From the NCBI GenBank assembly GCA_031772625.1, contig CM062818.1:211413742-211477741 (forward strand): a stretch of DNA of 64,000 bases, given 5' to 3'. The DNA is from Pinus tabuliformis (Eukaryota; Streptophyta; Pinopsida; Pinales; Pinaceae). The notes beneath the pieces are model-generated. The model was not told the origin of the DNA. It searched no databases and saw nothing but the letters and a program-made list of their open reading frames with translations. Within the stretch, counting starts at the first letter, position 1. Each line of letters starts with the position of its first letter. A program made the translations under genes and the position numbers. This document shows, one piece after another, positions 21,486 to 32,620 of this stretch.

Positions 21486-22000
21486 ACTACATGGAAGCAG
21501 AACACTCTTAGCGCTCCAAGCAGTTGCAAGGGAGAGCGGGACTATCAATCTATAATGCCTAAAGAGAAGGAAAATGCAGTAAGGAGATTGTGCGACAGAA
21601 GTAAGGAGTGCGCAAGGAAGAGATGCACCAAGAGAGTAGCGTCGTGGAGGTTGGTGCCACGTAGACAGGTCCAAAAGTAGCTATTGAAGTCACTATTCAT
21701 GATTGGATAGCGAAAATCTTGTTAGGAGGACAGGGTAGGTGACATTTATGGAAAAAACATTTAAAGATTTGTTGCCAAAGATGCATTTATGATTAGCAAA
21801 TGGAGGGAACGATCGAATTTGAATTCAAAACCGCCTACAAATTAGGCATATTGGTCTGTCGAAGAACACTTTGCATTCTCATGATTGTGTATGAGCCCTC
21901 TTGTTACTGTTACTTGAGCCGATAGGTTTGGGAGGATTTATCTTTAAGCCCAATATTTGCAACCTTACCTGAGTGGAACCAGAAGATCATCCTTGAAAAC
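21486..22000 (+). other. Element C spacer between integrase and downstream ORF
   Basis: About 500 bp with no recognisable protein on either strand. A short plus frame (21483-21680, Lys/Arg-rich) has no family resemblance. It probably held the leader or splice region of the downstream ORF. Confidence 0.4.
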
Positions 22001-25000
22001 ATGTCCACGCCAGTTAGTTCCGAAGCCATTGTTTCTCAAGCAGAAGGCCCTGAAGTCGTGTCCATGGAAGCTGTGACCTTTGTGCCTACAATGCCAAGGT
22101 AGCCCATGCCAAAGAAGTCAACTTCTAAGGAGAAGCATAAGAGACCTGTTCCGGTGAGGCAGTCACTGAGGAAGAACTTGGAGGTTTGACAGAAAGAGAA
22201 GAAAGGTAAGGCAAAGCAGCCAGAGGAATTCGTGGACTTGGAGGCAGAGGAACTCCACAGTGGCATGGGGGAATTAGATACTAAGGAGGGAAAATGAAAG
22301 TAACCATGGACCTAAACTTGGGTAAATTTATGGTCTCTACGCCACTCCAGAAGAGGTATTTTTTGAAGGCACACACTTAGCGCACATCCAGGTGTTGAAG
22401 ATGGAGGATTGGGATCTTGCAAACCAAGAGAAATTACCTCACCTAGCTACCCAAAAGTACATGATGAAGATTTAATATGAAGAAACGGGGATCACAAGGC
22501 TGGAACCAATGAAATGGGTCAAAGGCGTCGGGCAGGCCAAATTACTGCATATTATTTGCATACCACACTTCCACCAGTCAATTATCAACACTTTTGTGTG
22601 CACCAGCTGCTCGCGCTAGTGCATGATGGGTGATTATGGTTTAGTGAACCCATCCCTATAACCGATATGCTCATCCATAGGGTTATGAAGCTTCCCTATA
22701 AAAGGGTAGACCTAGCCAAGGAATTTGGAGGAAAAAGCAAAGAAAAGGAGCTGGCCGATAAAATGAAGATGAAGTTTAGGCTGATAAAAAAGTCGCGCGG
22801 ATATTCTATTTGCTGAATTCAAGACCAAGCGGTGCAGTTTGGTGCCCAAATATTAACTGGAAGATAATGAGGAAATGTCACGTGGACAAATTTATGGTGC
22901 CAGTAGTTTCGTTGGCTGCACAATATGTGAAGGAGGTGTAGTAGAATTGGGCGCAATACCTTTGTAAAAAATTCCTAGCAATCTACTACGAAGAATAAGA
23001 GGACATCAAGGAATTTCACTATGCCTAGATCTTGTTGCTAATTTTACTAGTAGCATGGTGCCTACCAGAGGATAGTTAGTTTCCTTCATAGGAAGAAGAC
23101 TTACAAAAGGCAGTGAAGTTCGCTTCGCTATGGGCAATGATGGATCTAGAGAGGATCAAGGAATCAAAGATTTTTTGGATATTGGTCTAAATGGACCTCC
23201 GCACAATAATAAGTCAATGGCCAAGGTTGTCTCCAACCTTTTCAAGCAATTGAGGGCCTTCATGGAGTTTAAGGCCAACTTTCATAATGTCTCTATCGAG
23301 GAAGATGAGACGCTAAGAAGATCTGGCACAAGTTGCCTTACTTAGTCCCAGAGACAGACGTGCAGGAATTTGTGGGGAGTTAGCCAGTAGAGTGGTGAAA
23401 ACCCACAGAGGCTGGCGCAGGTTCGAGTCAAGGGGAAGAAATCTTTGTTGTGCAGACGACCACTGCAAAAAAACAAAAAGAAGCAGTGTAGGCAATGATA
23501 AAGGTATTGGTCGAGCAAAGGAAGAATGAAGTTGTTGCTAAGGCAAATGTTGAAAAAGAATGTGCTAAAAAAGAGTGTACTGAGAAACAGCGCGCTGGCT
23601 AGAAGGACACAATGGAAGTTGAAACATCAGATTCCCAGCATACTAATGAACATGAGCAGTCAGAGCACGAAGGAGGTGGGGGTGACTTGCAGAGCACTCC
23701 TTTTAGGTTGTCGAAATGGAAAAAGGAGACAACATCTGGGCCAAGGAAGAAGCACAAATGCGACAAGCAAGCACATATTGACCCAATGGTCATCACTGAA
23801 GGGGACCTCAACGAAATTAGGGATAAGGTCTGCGATATGACAACTGATCTCTAGAAAAAGCCTGGACAACAATACATGCAAATACTAGGAAGCGTCTAGA
23901 GGGATTTACGCAAGATGCAAATCAAAACAAGAAAGATTCAAGTGAGCGGGGTGCAAGAGAGTTTGGCACAAGTGAGTGAAAACGTGTTAGAGACAAAAAG
24001 GACTCTAGACCTTAGAGTCATCTCCTTACCAGAAGGATAAGTTCATGCAGAAACAGAGGAAGATCGTGCCCAACTGGGAAATATCAAAGGTATGGGGGTG
24101 AAGTTAGCCGTGCTTCCCCTTCAGACCCTCCATGCACTTCATCAGGGGGTCTTGGATGAGCTTCGAATTAGAGAGCAGCGCGCACTTGTAGTGATCAAAA
24201 AGATTAGGTTAAACAATGAGAAAATATTTGTTGAGAAGGATCAGGCCTTGAAAGAAAAGGAAGATATATAAGCACGAAGTCAAAGCCTGGAAGCAACAAT
24301 CACACACACGTGTAACTCCATGCTAGAGTTACATATTCCGGAAGAGGCCGCAACTACGGAGAAGATCAGGAAATTGGCTATTGTAGTACGAGAATCAAAA
24401 TATGAGATAGGTAGAGTCAAGTTTGACTTCTAGATGAAGACATTAGAGTTACAGCTGAAGCTACAACCGGCTACTTTGCCTGAGGTCAAGGAGCAACGTG
24501 GTGCAACCATCAAGGAGCACATGGCTACTCTGGAGAATGCAGTTAAAGGCCGTGACTTCCTTTTTAACCATGCCATGGAGTTATGGGAAAATTTGTAGGA
24601 GGACTCAAACCTACAGAGATTAAGTATAGAAATCAGAGAGGCCCAACAGAAATATGATGAGATCAGGGCGACTGCGCACACATTTGTGCCAGTCTAGCAC
24701 TTCACGTGCCTACAGGAAGGGAAGTTGCTACAGGCACAAGTTTAGGAATTGCAACAAAAAGAATCAGTGTTAAAGGCTTGAATTCAACCTTGGACAGAGG
24801 AGGCCAACCAGATTTCTCAAACCATTTAGGAGAAGCTGAAAGCTTTGCAGCAGACTCATAGGACCATGAGTCTGGCGGTGGAGGGACCAACTACAGAAAA
24901 TTTGGTCGAAGAGGTGAAGCAGGCTGTAATACAAGGCATCGCGAAGCTGGAAGTATTAAAGTAGGATTTCAGTGAGCTCCACCACAAAGTAGAGAAGCCA

Positions 25001-25018
25001 TCTGAGTGACTCGAGGGT
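22001..25018 (+). pseudogene. Element C downstream (env-position) ORF with long coiled coil, broken
   Basis: It starts with ATG at 22001 ('MSTPVSSEAIVSQAEGPEVV') and, allowing frameshifts, runs about 1000 codons to just before the PPT. The first part is Lys-rich and disordered. From about 22340 there is a globular-looking region ('EVFFEGTHLAHIQVLKMEDW', 'HLATQKYMMKI', 'LLHIICIPHFHQSIINTF', 'KEFGGKSKEKELADKMKMKF'). From about 23510 it becomes an Ala/Lys/Glu/Gln-rich coiled coil ('EIRDKVCDMTTDL', 'LDELRIREQRALVVIKKI', 'LVEEVKQAVIQGIAKLEVL'). No signal peptide or membrane segment is evident, so it sits in the env position without being a clear envelope protein. Plant transposon-associated 'mobile domain' proteins are a possible relation; I do not assign one. 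Most in-frame stops are TAG. Confidence 0.55.
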
Positions 25019-25031
25019 GAGTCACCATATT

Positions 25032-25043
25032 TTTTAGGGGGCC
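25032..25043 (+). other. Element C polypurine tract region
   Basis: A TTTTTTAGGGGGCC stretch directly before the LTR start. The T-run plus AGGGGG is a typical, partly decayed PPT. Confidence 0.6.
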
Positions 25044-25884
25044 TATTGGGATAGTGTCCCAAGGTTCAAGTTTTGTTAATCTAATCAATTGTTGGTTAAG
25101 AATTTTGTAAAGAATGTAAAGTCTCCGCGAAATGTGGAAGTGGAGCATGCAACTAAGTAAGAGTCAAAAGGGGCTTTAGCCCCTTGTATGGGTAAGTGAT
25201 AGGATGGTTTTGAGATTCACCCATAGGCCGCGGACCATGGTATTGTAATAGAAAGGCTATAAATATTTGAGTCATAGCGAGTCTAGGAGGATAACTTTTG
25301 GTGAATAACAAGTGTAAGGGCAAGTGCTAAGGCAAGAAATATATGTTTTCTAGTACTTAGGGGAAAGGGGAAGGCTTCTACAACTGATTGAGTGGAGACC
25401 TTTGCAAGCAGCTGAGTGCACGGGCCCTTGCAGCTGGGTGTGCAGGGCAGAAGAGTCTATAAATTGAATGCTGAATCTAATAAATATTGTTTTGGACCAA
25501 TCTATTGTATATGTGCCTTGTTCTTATTTCTGTTTAAGTTTATGCATCATCTCTTAAATGAAATAAAGTATATTCTTTGCGCGAATGTGTTAAATTGTTA
25601 ATATCTATGCATGAAATGAGAAATGAACTATTTTCACGAAGATAGTAACTAGATCTATTATGATAACTATTCAGATGGATAGACCTATGCGAAGGCATAT
25701 CTAGGGTCACTGGTAATTAAGAGAAAGTAGTATATCCATCTATTTTCTATCTGTTAAGTACGATCACATCCCTTCACAAAGACCTGGAGGTCAATTGGAT
25801 AGAGTTTAAGGCTCAGACATAAGGAAGGTATAGATCCGCGTGAAGGTGGATATGAGATATAAGGGATTCAGAATACACATCACA
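25044..25884 (+). repeat. Element C-type LTR (841 bp)
   Basis: It starts TATTGGGATAGTGTCCC (probably from TGTTGGG) after the PPT and ends ATCACA before a PBS-like TGGTATC. The TATA box TATAAATA lies at 25258-25265 and a possible AATAAA-like signal (CTAATAAATA) near 25479. It is the 3' LTR of C by position, yet it also has PBS and leader sequence on its downstream side. Confidence 0.72.
25258..25265 (+). promoter_or_regulatory. TATA box in element C-type LTR
   Basis: TATAAATA, about 215 bp into the LTR, in the sense orientation of C. Confidence 0.6.
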
Positions 25885-26085
25885 TGGTATCTGGATGCAG
25901 AAACCTAGTTCTAGCATCCCCCAATACAGCTTCAGGTAAGACTGCAGCCTCCGTTACACAGGTTGTTGCCGAAAAGGCCAGCAGTTAGGGTTTTGTTGGT
26001 TGGCGCGAATAACTCTGAACCTGGGTCAGGCCCCCTTAAGCCAACATGACATGAAGAAACATGGTAAGGTTTTATCCTCTTAGAT
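25885..26085 (+). other. PBS and leader following the C-type LTR
   Basis: TGGTATCTGGATGC starts right at the LTR end and resembles a decayed tRNA-iMet PBS (TGGTATCAGAGC). About 200 bp of leader-like sequence without gag follow, ending at a T-run (26085-26096) where a different element family begins. This is the 5' start of a second C-type copy, truncated. Confidence 0.55.
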
Positions 26086-26099
26086 TTTTTTTTTTTGTT

Positions 26100-26735
26100 G
26101 CAATAAGAAGGCAATTTTATCCATTAGCATACATGCAAAAAGCTATTATGGATTGGCAAAACTTTAGACAAGTTAAGGGGAAAAATGTGCAAAGTTATAC
26201 AAGAATTCAGGAAAAGGGCTTTGATTTTGGGTATAGATTTTTCCTCTCAATATACTTTGATTAAATACATTTGGGGATCACATAGTTACTTGAGACACAT
26301 AATTCTCATTTTTAACCCTACAAAACTAGATAAATTTTGTGTACAAGCAACTCATTTAGGGGTAAGAGGGAAAATTGTTTCTGAAGAAACTAGTGAGAAG
26401 TCATTCAAGTTTGGAGAAAAATGAAAAGGGAAGTTTAAAGGAAAGGATAAGAAGAATGATTCAGTCAAGAAAGAAGGATAAAATCTCACATGTAAACATT
26501 TTTCTAAATAATGCCATGATGAAGACCACTGTTGGAAACCTCATCCTGAGATGAGACCTAACATGTTTAATAACAAGGAGAAAGAAAATATTGTTGCAAC
26601 TACAAAACAAGATCTAGGATATGATTTTGGAGATGAAACAAAAATCATAGCCATGGGGTTGAAAGGTAAGGATTCAATTGCAAGTACTAGTCTTCTATCA
26701 AACCGATTGAAACTCAAAATGAAAGAGAAAGAATA
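26100..26735 (+). pseudogene. gag: Element E gag remnant
   Basis: The reading 'AYMQKAIMDWQNFRQVKGKN' shifts frame into 'IQEFRKRALILGIDFSSQYT' and 'IKYIWGSHSYLRHIILIFNP', a capsid C-terminal pattern seen in plant gypsy gag. A basic linker ('GKFKGKDKKND') and a decayed knuckle ('CKHFSK*CHDEDHC', second Cys changed to Phe) follow. The tail 'MGLKGKDSIASTSLLSNRLK' leads to PR. One frameshift near 26195 and several stops make it nonfunctional. Confidence 0.8.
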
Positions 26736-26739
26736 GAGT

Positions 26740-27353
26740 TGTTCCATATTAGAATCATCAAAACGCATAACAAGGTAGATACTTTGTTTCATAGTGGTTC
26801 ATAAGAAAATCTCATTTCAGAAGACATTGTCAAGAAATTAAATTTGGAAACCATTCCTCATCCTAAGTCTTATCCTTTGGGTTGGGTATGTGACAATGTC
26901 ACGTTGCAAGTGACAAGAAAATGCATACTTAGATTTTCCATCGCTACAAATTTTATTGATGAGGTAGAACTTGATGTGGTACCACTTGACATTTGTGGGA
27001 TTGTTTTGGGAAGCCCATACTTATATGAAAGGAAATCCATCTTTCATCACCATGAAAAAAAGTATCACTTGTTTAAATATGGCATTGAGTACATTGTTAG
27101 AGCACATAGTAAGAAGATGAATTTATCACTTGTGAATGCTGGACAAATGAAGAGTTTTGTAAATGCTAGTAATAATTTTACATTGTTGATGATTAAACAT
27201 AAAGATGCTGATGAATATGAAGTCTTTCAAGGATATGAATCAAGTTTGAAATATGATTTCATTGAGGTTGCTAATCAATGCGATAATATTTTTCCCATGT
27301 CTAATATGTTGCCTCCTAAAAGAGGAAAACAATATGAAGTTCATTTACAATAG
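26740..27353 (+). pseudogene. pol: Element E retropepsin, catalytic Asp changed
   Basis: The active-site block reads 'VDTLFHSGS*ENLISEDIV' at about 26775-26830: the expected Asp-Ser-Gly is His-Ser-Gly, followed by a stop. The rest is well kept: 'LDVVPLDICGIVLGSPYLYE' and 'FKYGIEYIVRAHSKKMNLSL', the conserved C-terminal half in this family. It is open for 169 codons (26844-27353) and ends where the RT-side linker should begin. Confidence 0.82.
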
Positions 27354-27885
27354 GATGCATCATTGTTAAGCATTGGTATCAACAAGATGTCAGTGTTAAA
27401 GAATGCACGTGTAAAAAATAAGATGCAAAATATATTTTAAAAAGAGGACATTGGTGCTAAAATATCTTCTTATGGGTTTCAATAATGTTTTGGCTTTGAA
27501 GAGGCATAGTGCATGGTGATGGCGTTCACATTTGGTGAAGAGTCAAGCCAAAAATAAGGCTAAGCATCGTTATGACTACAGTGTTCAAGGTGAAGTGAAA
27601 TTGAAATTGAATAAGTCTCCTTTGATTGAAGATTGAGGAGAGAATGTTTAGATTTATTTAACAGGATTTTTCTCATATAAACATCTTGAAGAATTGTAGC
27701 AAGGTCCTATGTTTGATAGAAAGACAAAGACTTCAAAAGTGAAGTACCTTCATGAGGAGCTCAAAGTGACAAATCCAAGAAAATATAAATGGATTGAGGT
27801 TGGAAGGGTGAGGGAACTATACCCTCATCTATTTATTGACTGAAAATGAACTTTTGGAGGTCCAAAACCTTCCAATGGGGAGGAG
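27354..27885 (+). pseudogene. Element E end-of-pol piece and PPT
   Basis: There are short readable stretches in different frames: 'MSVLKNARVKNKMQNIF', 'KSQAKNKAKHRYDYSVQGEV' and 'LHEELKVTNPRKYKWIEVGR'. The last, with 'VRELYPHLFID', resembles the C-terminal tail after integrase. The RT, RH and INT core between them is deleted. It ends at PPT GGGGAGGAG directly before TGATCC. Confidence 0.55.
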
Positions 27886-29480
27886 TGATCCAAGGGATCA
27901 GTTTAGTGCTCAAAATTCAAAGTGTTCAAAAATGCTCGAAACATGTACCAATGCGTAGATCTCAGTGAATTGAATCAAATGCAATTTTTTTCACTCAAAA
28001 TTGATATCATATGCTCCCGATATCGTTTTCTGATTGAATTTCCAAACAAGCAATTTTTTTGTAATTGGGTTGCAGGTACACCCAGTCAGCAGTCTGTATG
28101 CTGACTAGGCAGGTGAATGGGAAGTTAACTATGTATAATTCGGGCCAATGGTTGATTGGCAAGTTTCCTCTTGTGATTGCTTCATGAATGGCGCAATTTC
28201 ATTGGATATGGGTTCATTTATATGCACTAATGATGGAGGGCCACAAGGGCCAATGGCTAGTTGCCACGTGGCCTCTAGATAACGCATTAAAATTTTGTGA
28301 GGGGTGAAGCTTCCCATGAGAATCAAACCAACAACTAAGCACCGAGCAACCAAAAGCCATACCAACGCGGCATCACATTTGGTTCTTAATTAATTATGGT
28401 TTCAAATTACATTTAAAGTGGAGAGCATTTCATATTCAGGGAAGGGGGGTAGAGTTAAGCCCTAACCAATGGCCACATGAGCCCACACCGCATGACCGAC
28501 GAAGGAGCCAAGGGCTTGGGGCTTGGTCGGGCCCCAACCCCAAGGCATGGTCACAACCCACAACAATTAATGCATCGGAGCTAGAAAGTAGAACCTTCGA
28601 CGAAGAATTGTAAAGGGGCCAACCGGGGGTCATATAACCATGCATATAACTAGGTGTGTGGAGAATGGATGGGGCCAACCCCTAGGGTGTTAACCTTGAG
28701 CCACATTCTACCAATATGACCACCAAACCAGAGAGAAGAGGGGGCCAACCCATAGGTTCCTGCAGTGGGGGCCAGCCCTAGGGCCTATGGCCCGTCACAT
28801 GATCAAGTTCGTCGGAGATAAGCCCTCAGCGCACGTTGGCACCAAGGTTGGGTTCTATGGGCACATCACATTACCAAGTGCCAGGTGTTGGGGGCTCGGC
28901 CAGTGGGGGCATGCGGTTAGCCCCAGCCCTTGGGTACGTGACCCCTATATGGCCATGTTTTTCAGAATTGGGGGTTAATGGATAATTTAATTGTCTGACA
29001 ATTTCACCCATCAGGTGGGATTGTAGGCCATGTTTGCGCGTCATTTCTGGGTTTGGGGTGCTCAATCCAGATTTGGGTCGAATTGTAGGATGATTAGCTA
29101 TGGAATTTGGGAAAAACTTGTAACATGCATAACTTTCTCAATTTTTGGCCAAATGAGGTGTAGAAAGAACCCAAATGGGGGTTTTTGACAATTATGGATC
29201 CATTGGAGACATTTTCATTGCATTATGAGCATTGAAAATCCATGAAAACAAAAATTTGAGCACTTAATGAAAGAGCCCATGCATTAGAAGTTGGACGAGG
29301 AGATGCAATCCAGGTGAGAGGTGAAATCCTTTATCATGTTTGTTGTTATGTGCCCTTGATATGGTATTTTGTCTTTGTTTTGGCTATTAATCATGTTTAA
29401 AAATCACTTTTTTATGTGTTTAGTAACTTTATCCATTATCTGAAACACATATAAAATTTCATTTGCAATTTTCATATCAC
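27886..29480 (+). other. Probable element E 3' LTR and flank; end not found
   Basis: It starts TGATCCAAGGGATCAG after the PPT. No partner LTR is in the window, so the end cannot be set. No credible ORF is present. The stretch 28440-28800 repeats a GGGGGCCAACCC-like core at about 28615, 28669, 28739 and 28766 and is locally G/C-rich against an A/T-rich surrounding. CATATAACC near 28630 could be part of a promoter. Confidence 0.45.
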
Positions 29481-31440
29481 CTTCAAGTTTCAATTACAGA
29501 TTAGAATGGGCACACTCTAAAGAGATGAAGGAGTGAGGCTTTGGGCCTTAAGGCCTTTAATGTGTGCTTATTACCTCATGAGGACAAGGAGGGCACAAGG
29601 GCACATGATGAAGAGACGAAAGAGAAAAACAAAAGCCTTCAAGATGTGCTCATGCACTCAAAGAGGGTGTAATTGTTCATGCTGAAGGAGTGCACTCAAG
29701 CTTTAGGCTTTGTTACTAAGCCATGCGCTCAAAGGGAAGGATTAATCTTCATGCTTAATGATTTCATTGTGTTCTCTAAGGCTTAATGCTTCATTAGTGC
29801 GCCATGTGCTCTAAGAGAATAACGAAGCTTCATGCATTGTCAGTGCACCATACACTCAAGGAGGGCATAGTTCTTTGAGTCAAAGGAATACACTCATAGT
29901 CCCAAAGTGCACTCGTCATTCTGAAGTGTGCTCAAGCTCTTGGAGTGCACTTTTTTAAGGAAAGAAGGTCATCGCTTTTCCAAAATGTGTTTTTTAGAGG
30001 AGAGAAGGTCCTCTTTCTTCTAAAGTGTGATTTTTCATTGAGTGTTTGAAGTGTGCTTCATTGTCTCGAAGTGAAATTTGTAGTTTTGAAGTGTGCTCAG
30101 GCTTGGAAGGGTGAAATTCTCTCCAACAATGGCTACTTGTTCATATGTAATGCACTTTTCATTGAGGGAGGCAACATGAGGCTAGGTGACTTATCCTTAG
30201 GAAGTATTAATGCACTGTTAGAGGGAAGAGACCTTAGAAAATGCTTAGGTCACAACTATGTGAGGAAATATATGTCAATGAAGCTCATGAATAAGTTTCT
30301 CTTATCACCTAGTAAGAGTATTGATGCCTTTATAACTTGCGCTGGGTTGAAGGACCAAGAAGAGCTCTCACAATGGCTAAGTGTGGGACCAACAAAGTGG
30401 GAGAAAGAAATGCATCCTAACATGACTCAAACATAGGTTGCACACATAAATGACATCAATAGAAGCCAATGGAATACATAGGAATCATGAAAAATAATCA
30501 CACCTTAAAACAACAACAAAGAGACACATATTTCTAAGTGAAACAGTTGAAACGACACATTAGAACACTTAGAAACCAAGTTACGAAAACTATGGCGACC
30601 ATGTACAAAAGGTGTGCTAAGCTCTAAGATTGTGTTCGGTGCATTTTCCAATGATACATAAGACTATCTAATATATGAAATTGCACTAGAGATAAATTTT
30701 GGTGATGTGAAAAGGTGTGAAACACGCATGAGTGAAAACACAAAAGTGACACCTATGACATGAGGAAAACATAAGACGACACTTGAAAAATGTGAACGAC
30801 TGTGAAAGCAACACATGTAAGAGTGAAGATAACATGAAAATGATACTTCTCAAAGTAAAATCATGTCAAAATGATAGCCACAAATGTGAAAGTGACACTT
30901 GTGAAAGTGAAAATGTGCAAAAGACAACAATTGAGAAAAATCACCAAAATGGAAGTATAAACACAACAAAATGAGGGTGAATATCAATAAAAGTGTGCAT
31001 TGACTTTCAACATGAGTTGAACATCGCACAAGAATTGTCTTGATGGATGTTGTTATGCATGTTCAAGCTTGCATAAAGGAAGTCTTGTTAAGAAATAATT
31101 GAAGACTATGCATGTGAGTTCAAGTGACCTGACAATTTAAAACTAGGAAGAAGACTTGAATGATTTGCAAAAATTCAAATGATCATGGAGTAACCATAGA
31201 GTGATAGATCATAAAATCCGTAGTAGGATCCAAAATTCAAGTGTGAGAAGTAATTTGGAGGGTGTGGATCACAATAACAACATAAGGGTAGTTGTAAATT
31301 CCAACAACAACAAAGGAAAATAAGTTGTTGGACAACAACAACAGAAAGGAAAGCAACAACGACAAGGAGAGAAGTTGAAGAGAACTAAGTGGTAGCAAGA
31401 AAGATTGTAAGGTAGCAAGGAAAATTGCCATGGAAGGAAC
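29481..31440. other. Low-complexity intergenic stretch, no supported gene
   Basis: Degenerate GTGCACTC/AAGTGTGCTC words recur through 29580-30100 and GTGAAAGTGACAC-like words through 30700-30960, giving an irregular satellite-like texture. One plus frame from ATG 30176 to 30436 (87 codons, 'MRLGDLSLGSINALLEGRDL') resembles nothing I recognise and is probably chance or a broken fragment. CAACAACAAC runs occur near 31300. Confidence 0.4.
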
Positions 31441-32620
31441 TTGAAGAAGCAAGAGAGTTTCTTTCCCCCTCAAGGAAAAAGCTCTCAAAATTCCTTTTAT
31501 GGGTATTATCTTTCTTGTAGTAATTTTGGACATAAAGCCATAAACTGTAGAGGGCATGCAAGAAAACAAAATGTGTTAGGTAGCGGCAACCCAATAATAC
31601 ACAAAGTGTCTAGGAGAAGGCATATTTTCCATGAGGGGATTTCTAGTAGGAATGTTTCCAAGTATATAAATTTCCTTACCCCATTCTTAAGCCATACTAA
31701 ATGTAACAATTGTGGCAACTTTGGGCACAAGGCAATGGACTGCAGATATTAGAGGTCAATGAATTTCCCTCAAAATATGTAGAAAAGTGAAGCAACTCAG
31801 GCACTAAATATGAGGAGAAATGTAGAAGCATATGGATTTGAGTATGTCCTCAGAATTCTATCTTAAAAGGACATGCTGAAAAGAGGAGGAAAAAATCAAG
31901 GAGCTTATTTTTCTCTAAAGAAAAACTAGTGAAAAATCAAAAGGGATAATCCTCATATTTTAGTAATGAATCCCTCTGTAATTTCCAACTACAATGAATG
32001 CAAGCCTCAATTAATGAAGGGGAGAATCAACCCAATCAATTCTACCGTGAATACAAAGAAGAGAGGTAATGTAAAGAAGGCCTAGGTAAAGAAAGAAGAA
32101 AAGAAGGATGAGTTCCCTATAACCATGCACAACCAAGAGAAAGCCCAAACATGGGTAAAGAAGAATCTAAAAGTTAATACCTCTATTAGGACTCGACTAT
32201 TGAAGGTATGGAAGAAGAAAGAGTACATACTACTCAGGAGGATTAGATCCTCTGTTTCTCTTCACTAAAAGAAGAGAGTGACATCAATATAGGCTTAATA
32301 AGTCAAATGCATGGATAATAATGCTTATACATAAGAGGTGAATCTGAAAATTTAAGGTATGATTGAGTCCCTATGATGATTATAGTGATATTTTTATTTT
32401 ATTTTATTTCAAAGATATCACCATTGCAAATAGAGAGCAAAGCGCAGTTAGCCTAGTTTCAGGAGGATTCCACAACACTCCATGTTGTGGAAGTAAAGGA
32501 TGAGTTGAAGCTAAAGTGTGGTATTAAAAAGGACCCACAATTAAGTCAGGTCCACATGATCAATCCCCACATAGAAGTAAGGAAGAAGATGCAGAAGATC
32601 AAAGAGAAATAACTCAGGGG
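31441..32620 (+). pseudogene. gag: Element H gag remnant with two CCHC knuckles
   Basis: The first knuckle is damaged ('YLSCSNFGHKAINC', leading Cys is Tyr). The second, 'CNNCGNFGHKAMDC' at about 31702-31743, is intact C-x2-C-x4-H-x4-C. A paired knuckle separated by a ~45-residue basic linker, followed by Lys-rich 'AWVKK'-type sequence (32080-32210), is the pattern before the protease in some plant Ty1/copia polyproteins. Beyond 31750 the frame has many stops. The copia D-S-G-C-S protease block itself is not found. Class is therefore likely copia, not proven. RT and INT are missing. Confidence 0.6.

Larger units (their letters stand above)
1..25884 (+). mobile_element. Element C: Ty3/gypsy retrotransposon, split by nested element A
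   Basis: Domains in order on the plus strand are gag (82-1014), the rest of gag with zinc knuckles (16558-17319), PR, a second gag-like domain, RT, RH, INT, a long downstream ORF, PPT and LTR (25044-25884). The 5' LTR lies left of the window. The gag reading frame stops being gag-like at 1014 and resumes at 16558; the pieces meet in one knuckle array and are bounded by the same five bases, AGACC. It carries many in-frame stops, mostly TAG, so it is an old dead copy. It is the oldest layer of the left-hand nest, because A, and through A the elements B and D, sit inside it. Confidence 0.88.
26086..27885 (+). mobile_element. Element E: 5'-truncated Ty3/gypsy remnant (gag-PR, pol deleted)
   Basis: The order is gag middle, knuckle, PR, a short end-of-pol piece (27530-27880), PPT (CAATGGGGAGGAG at 27873-27885) and LTR start TGATCC at 27886. 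RT, RH and INT are absent. The 5' LTR and gag start are missing at the junction near 26085. Confidence 0.75.

Noticed and set aside
22001..25018. Element C downstream ORF as a retroviral envelope gene
   Set aside because: No signal peptide, transmembrane segment, cleavage site or fusion-peptide-like stretch can be seen; it is mostly charged coiled coil. Only the position is env-like.
30053..30436. 127-codon ORF as a host gene
   Set aside because: It starts in the low-complexity GTGTGCTC stretch, has no domain pattern, no visible introns or promoter, and no neighbour of the same origin.
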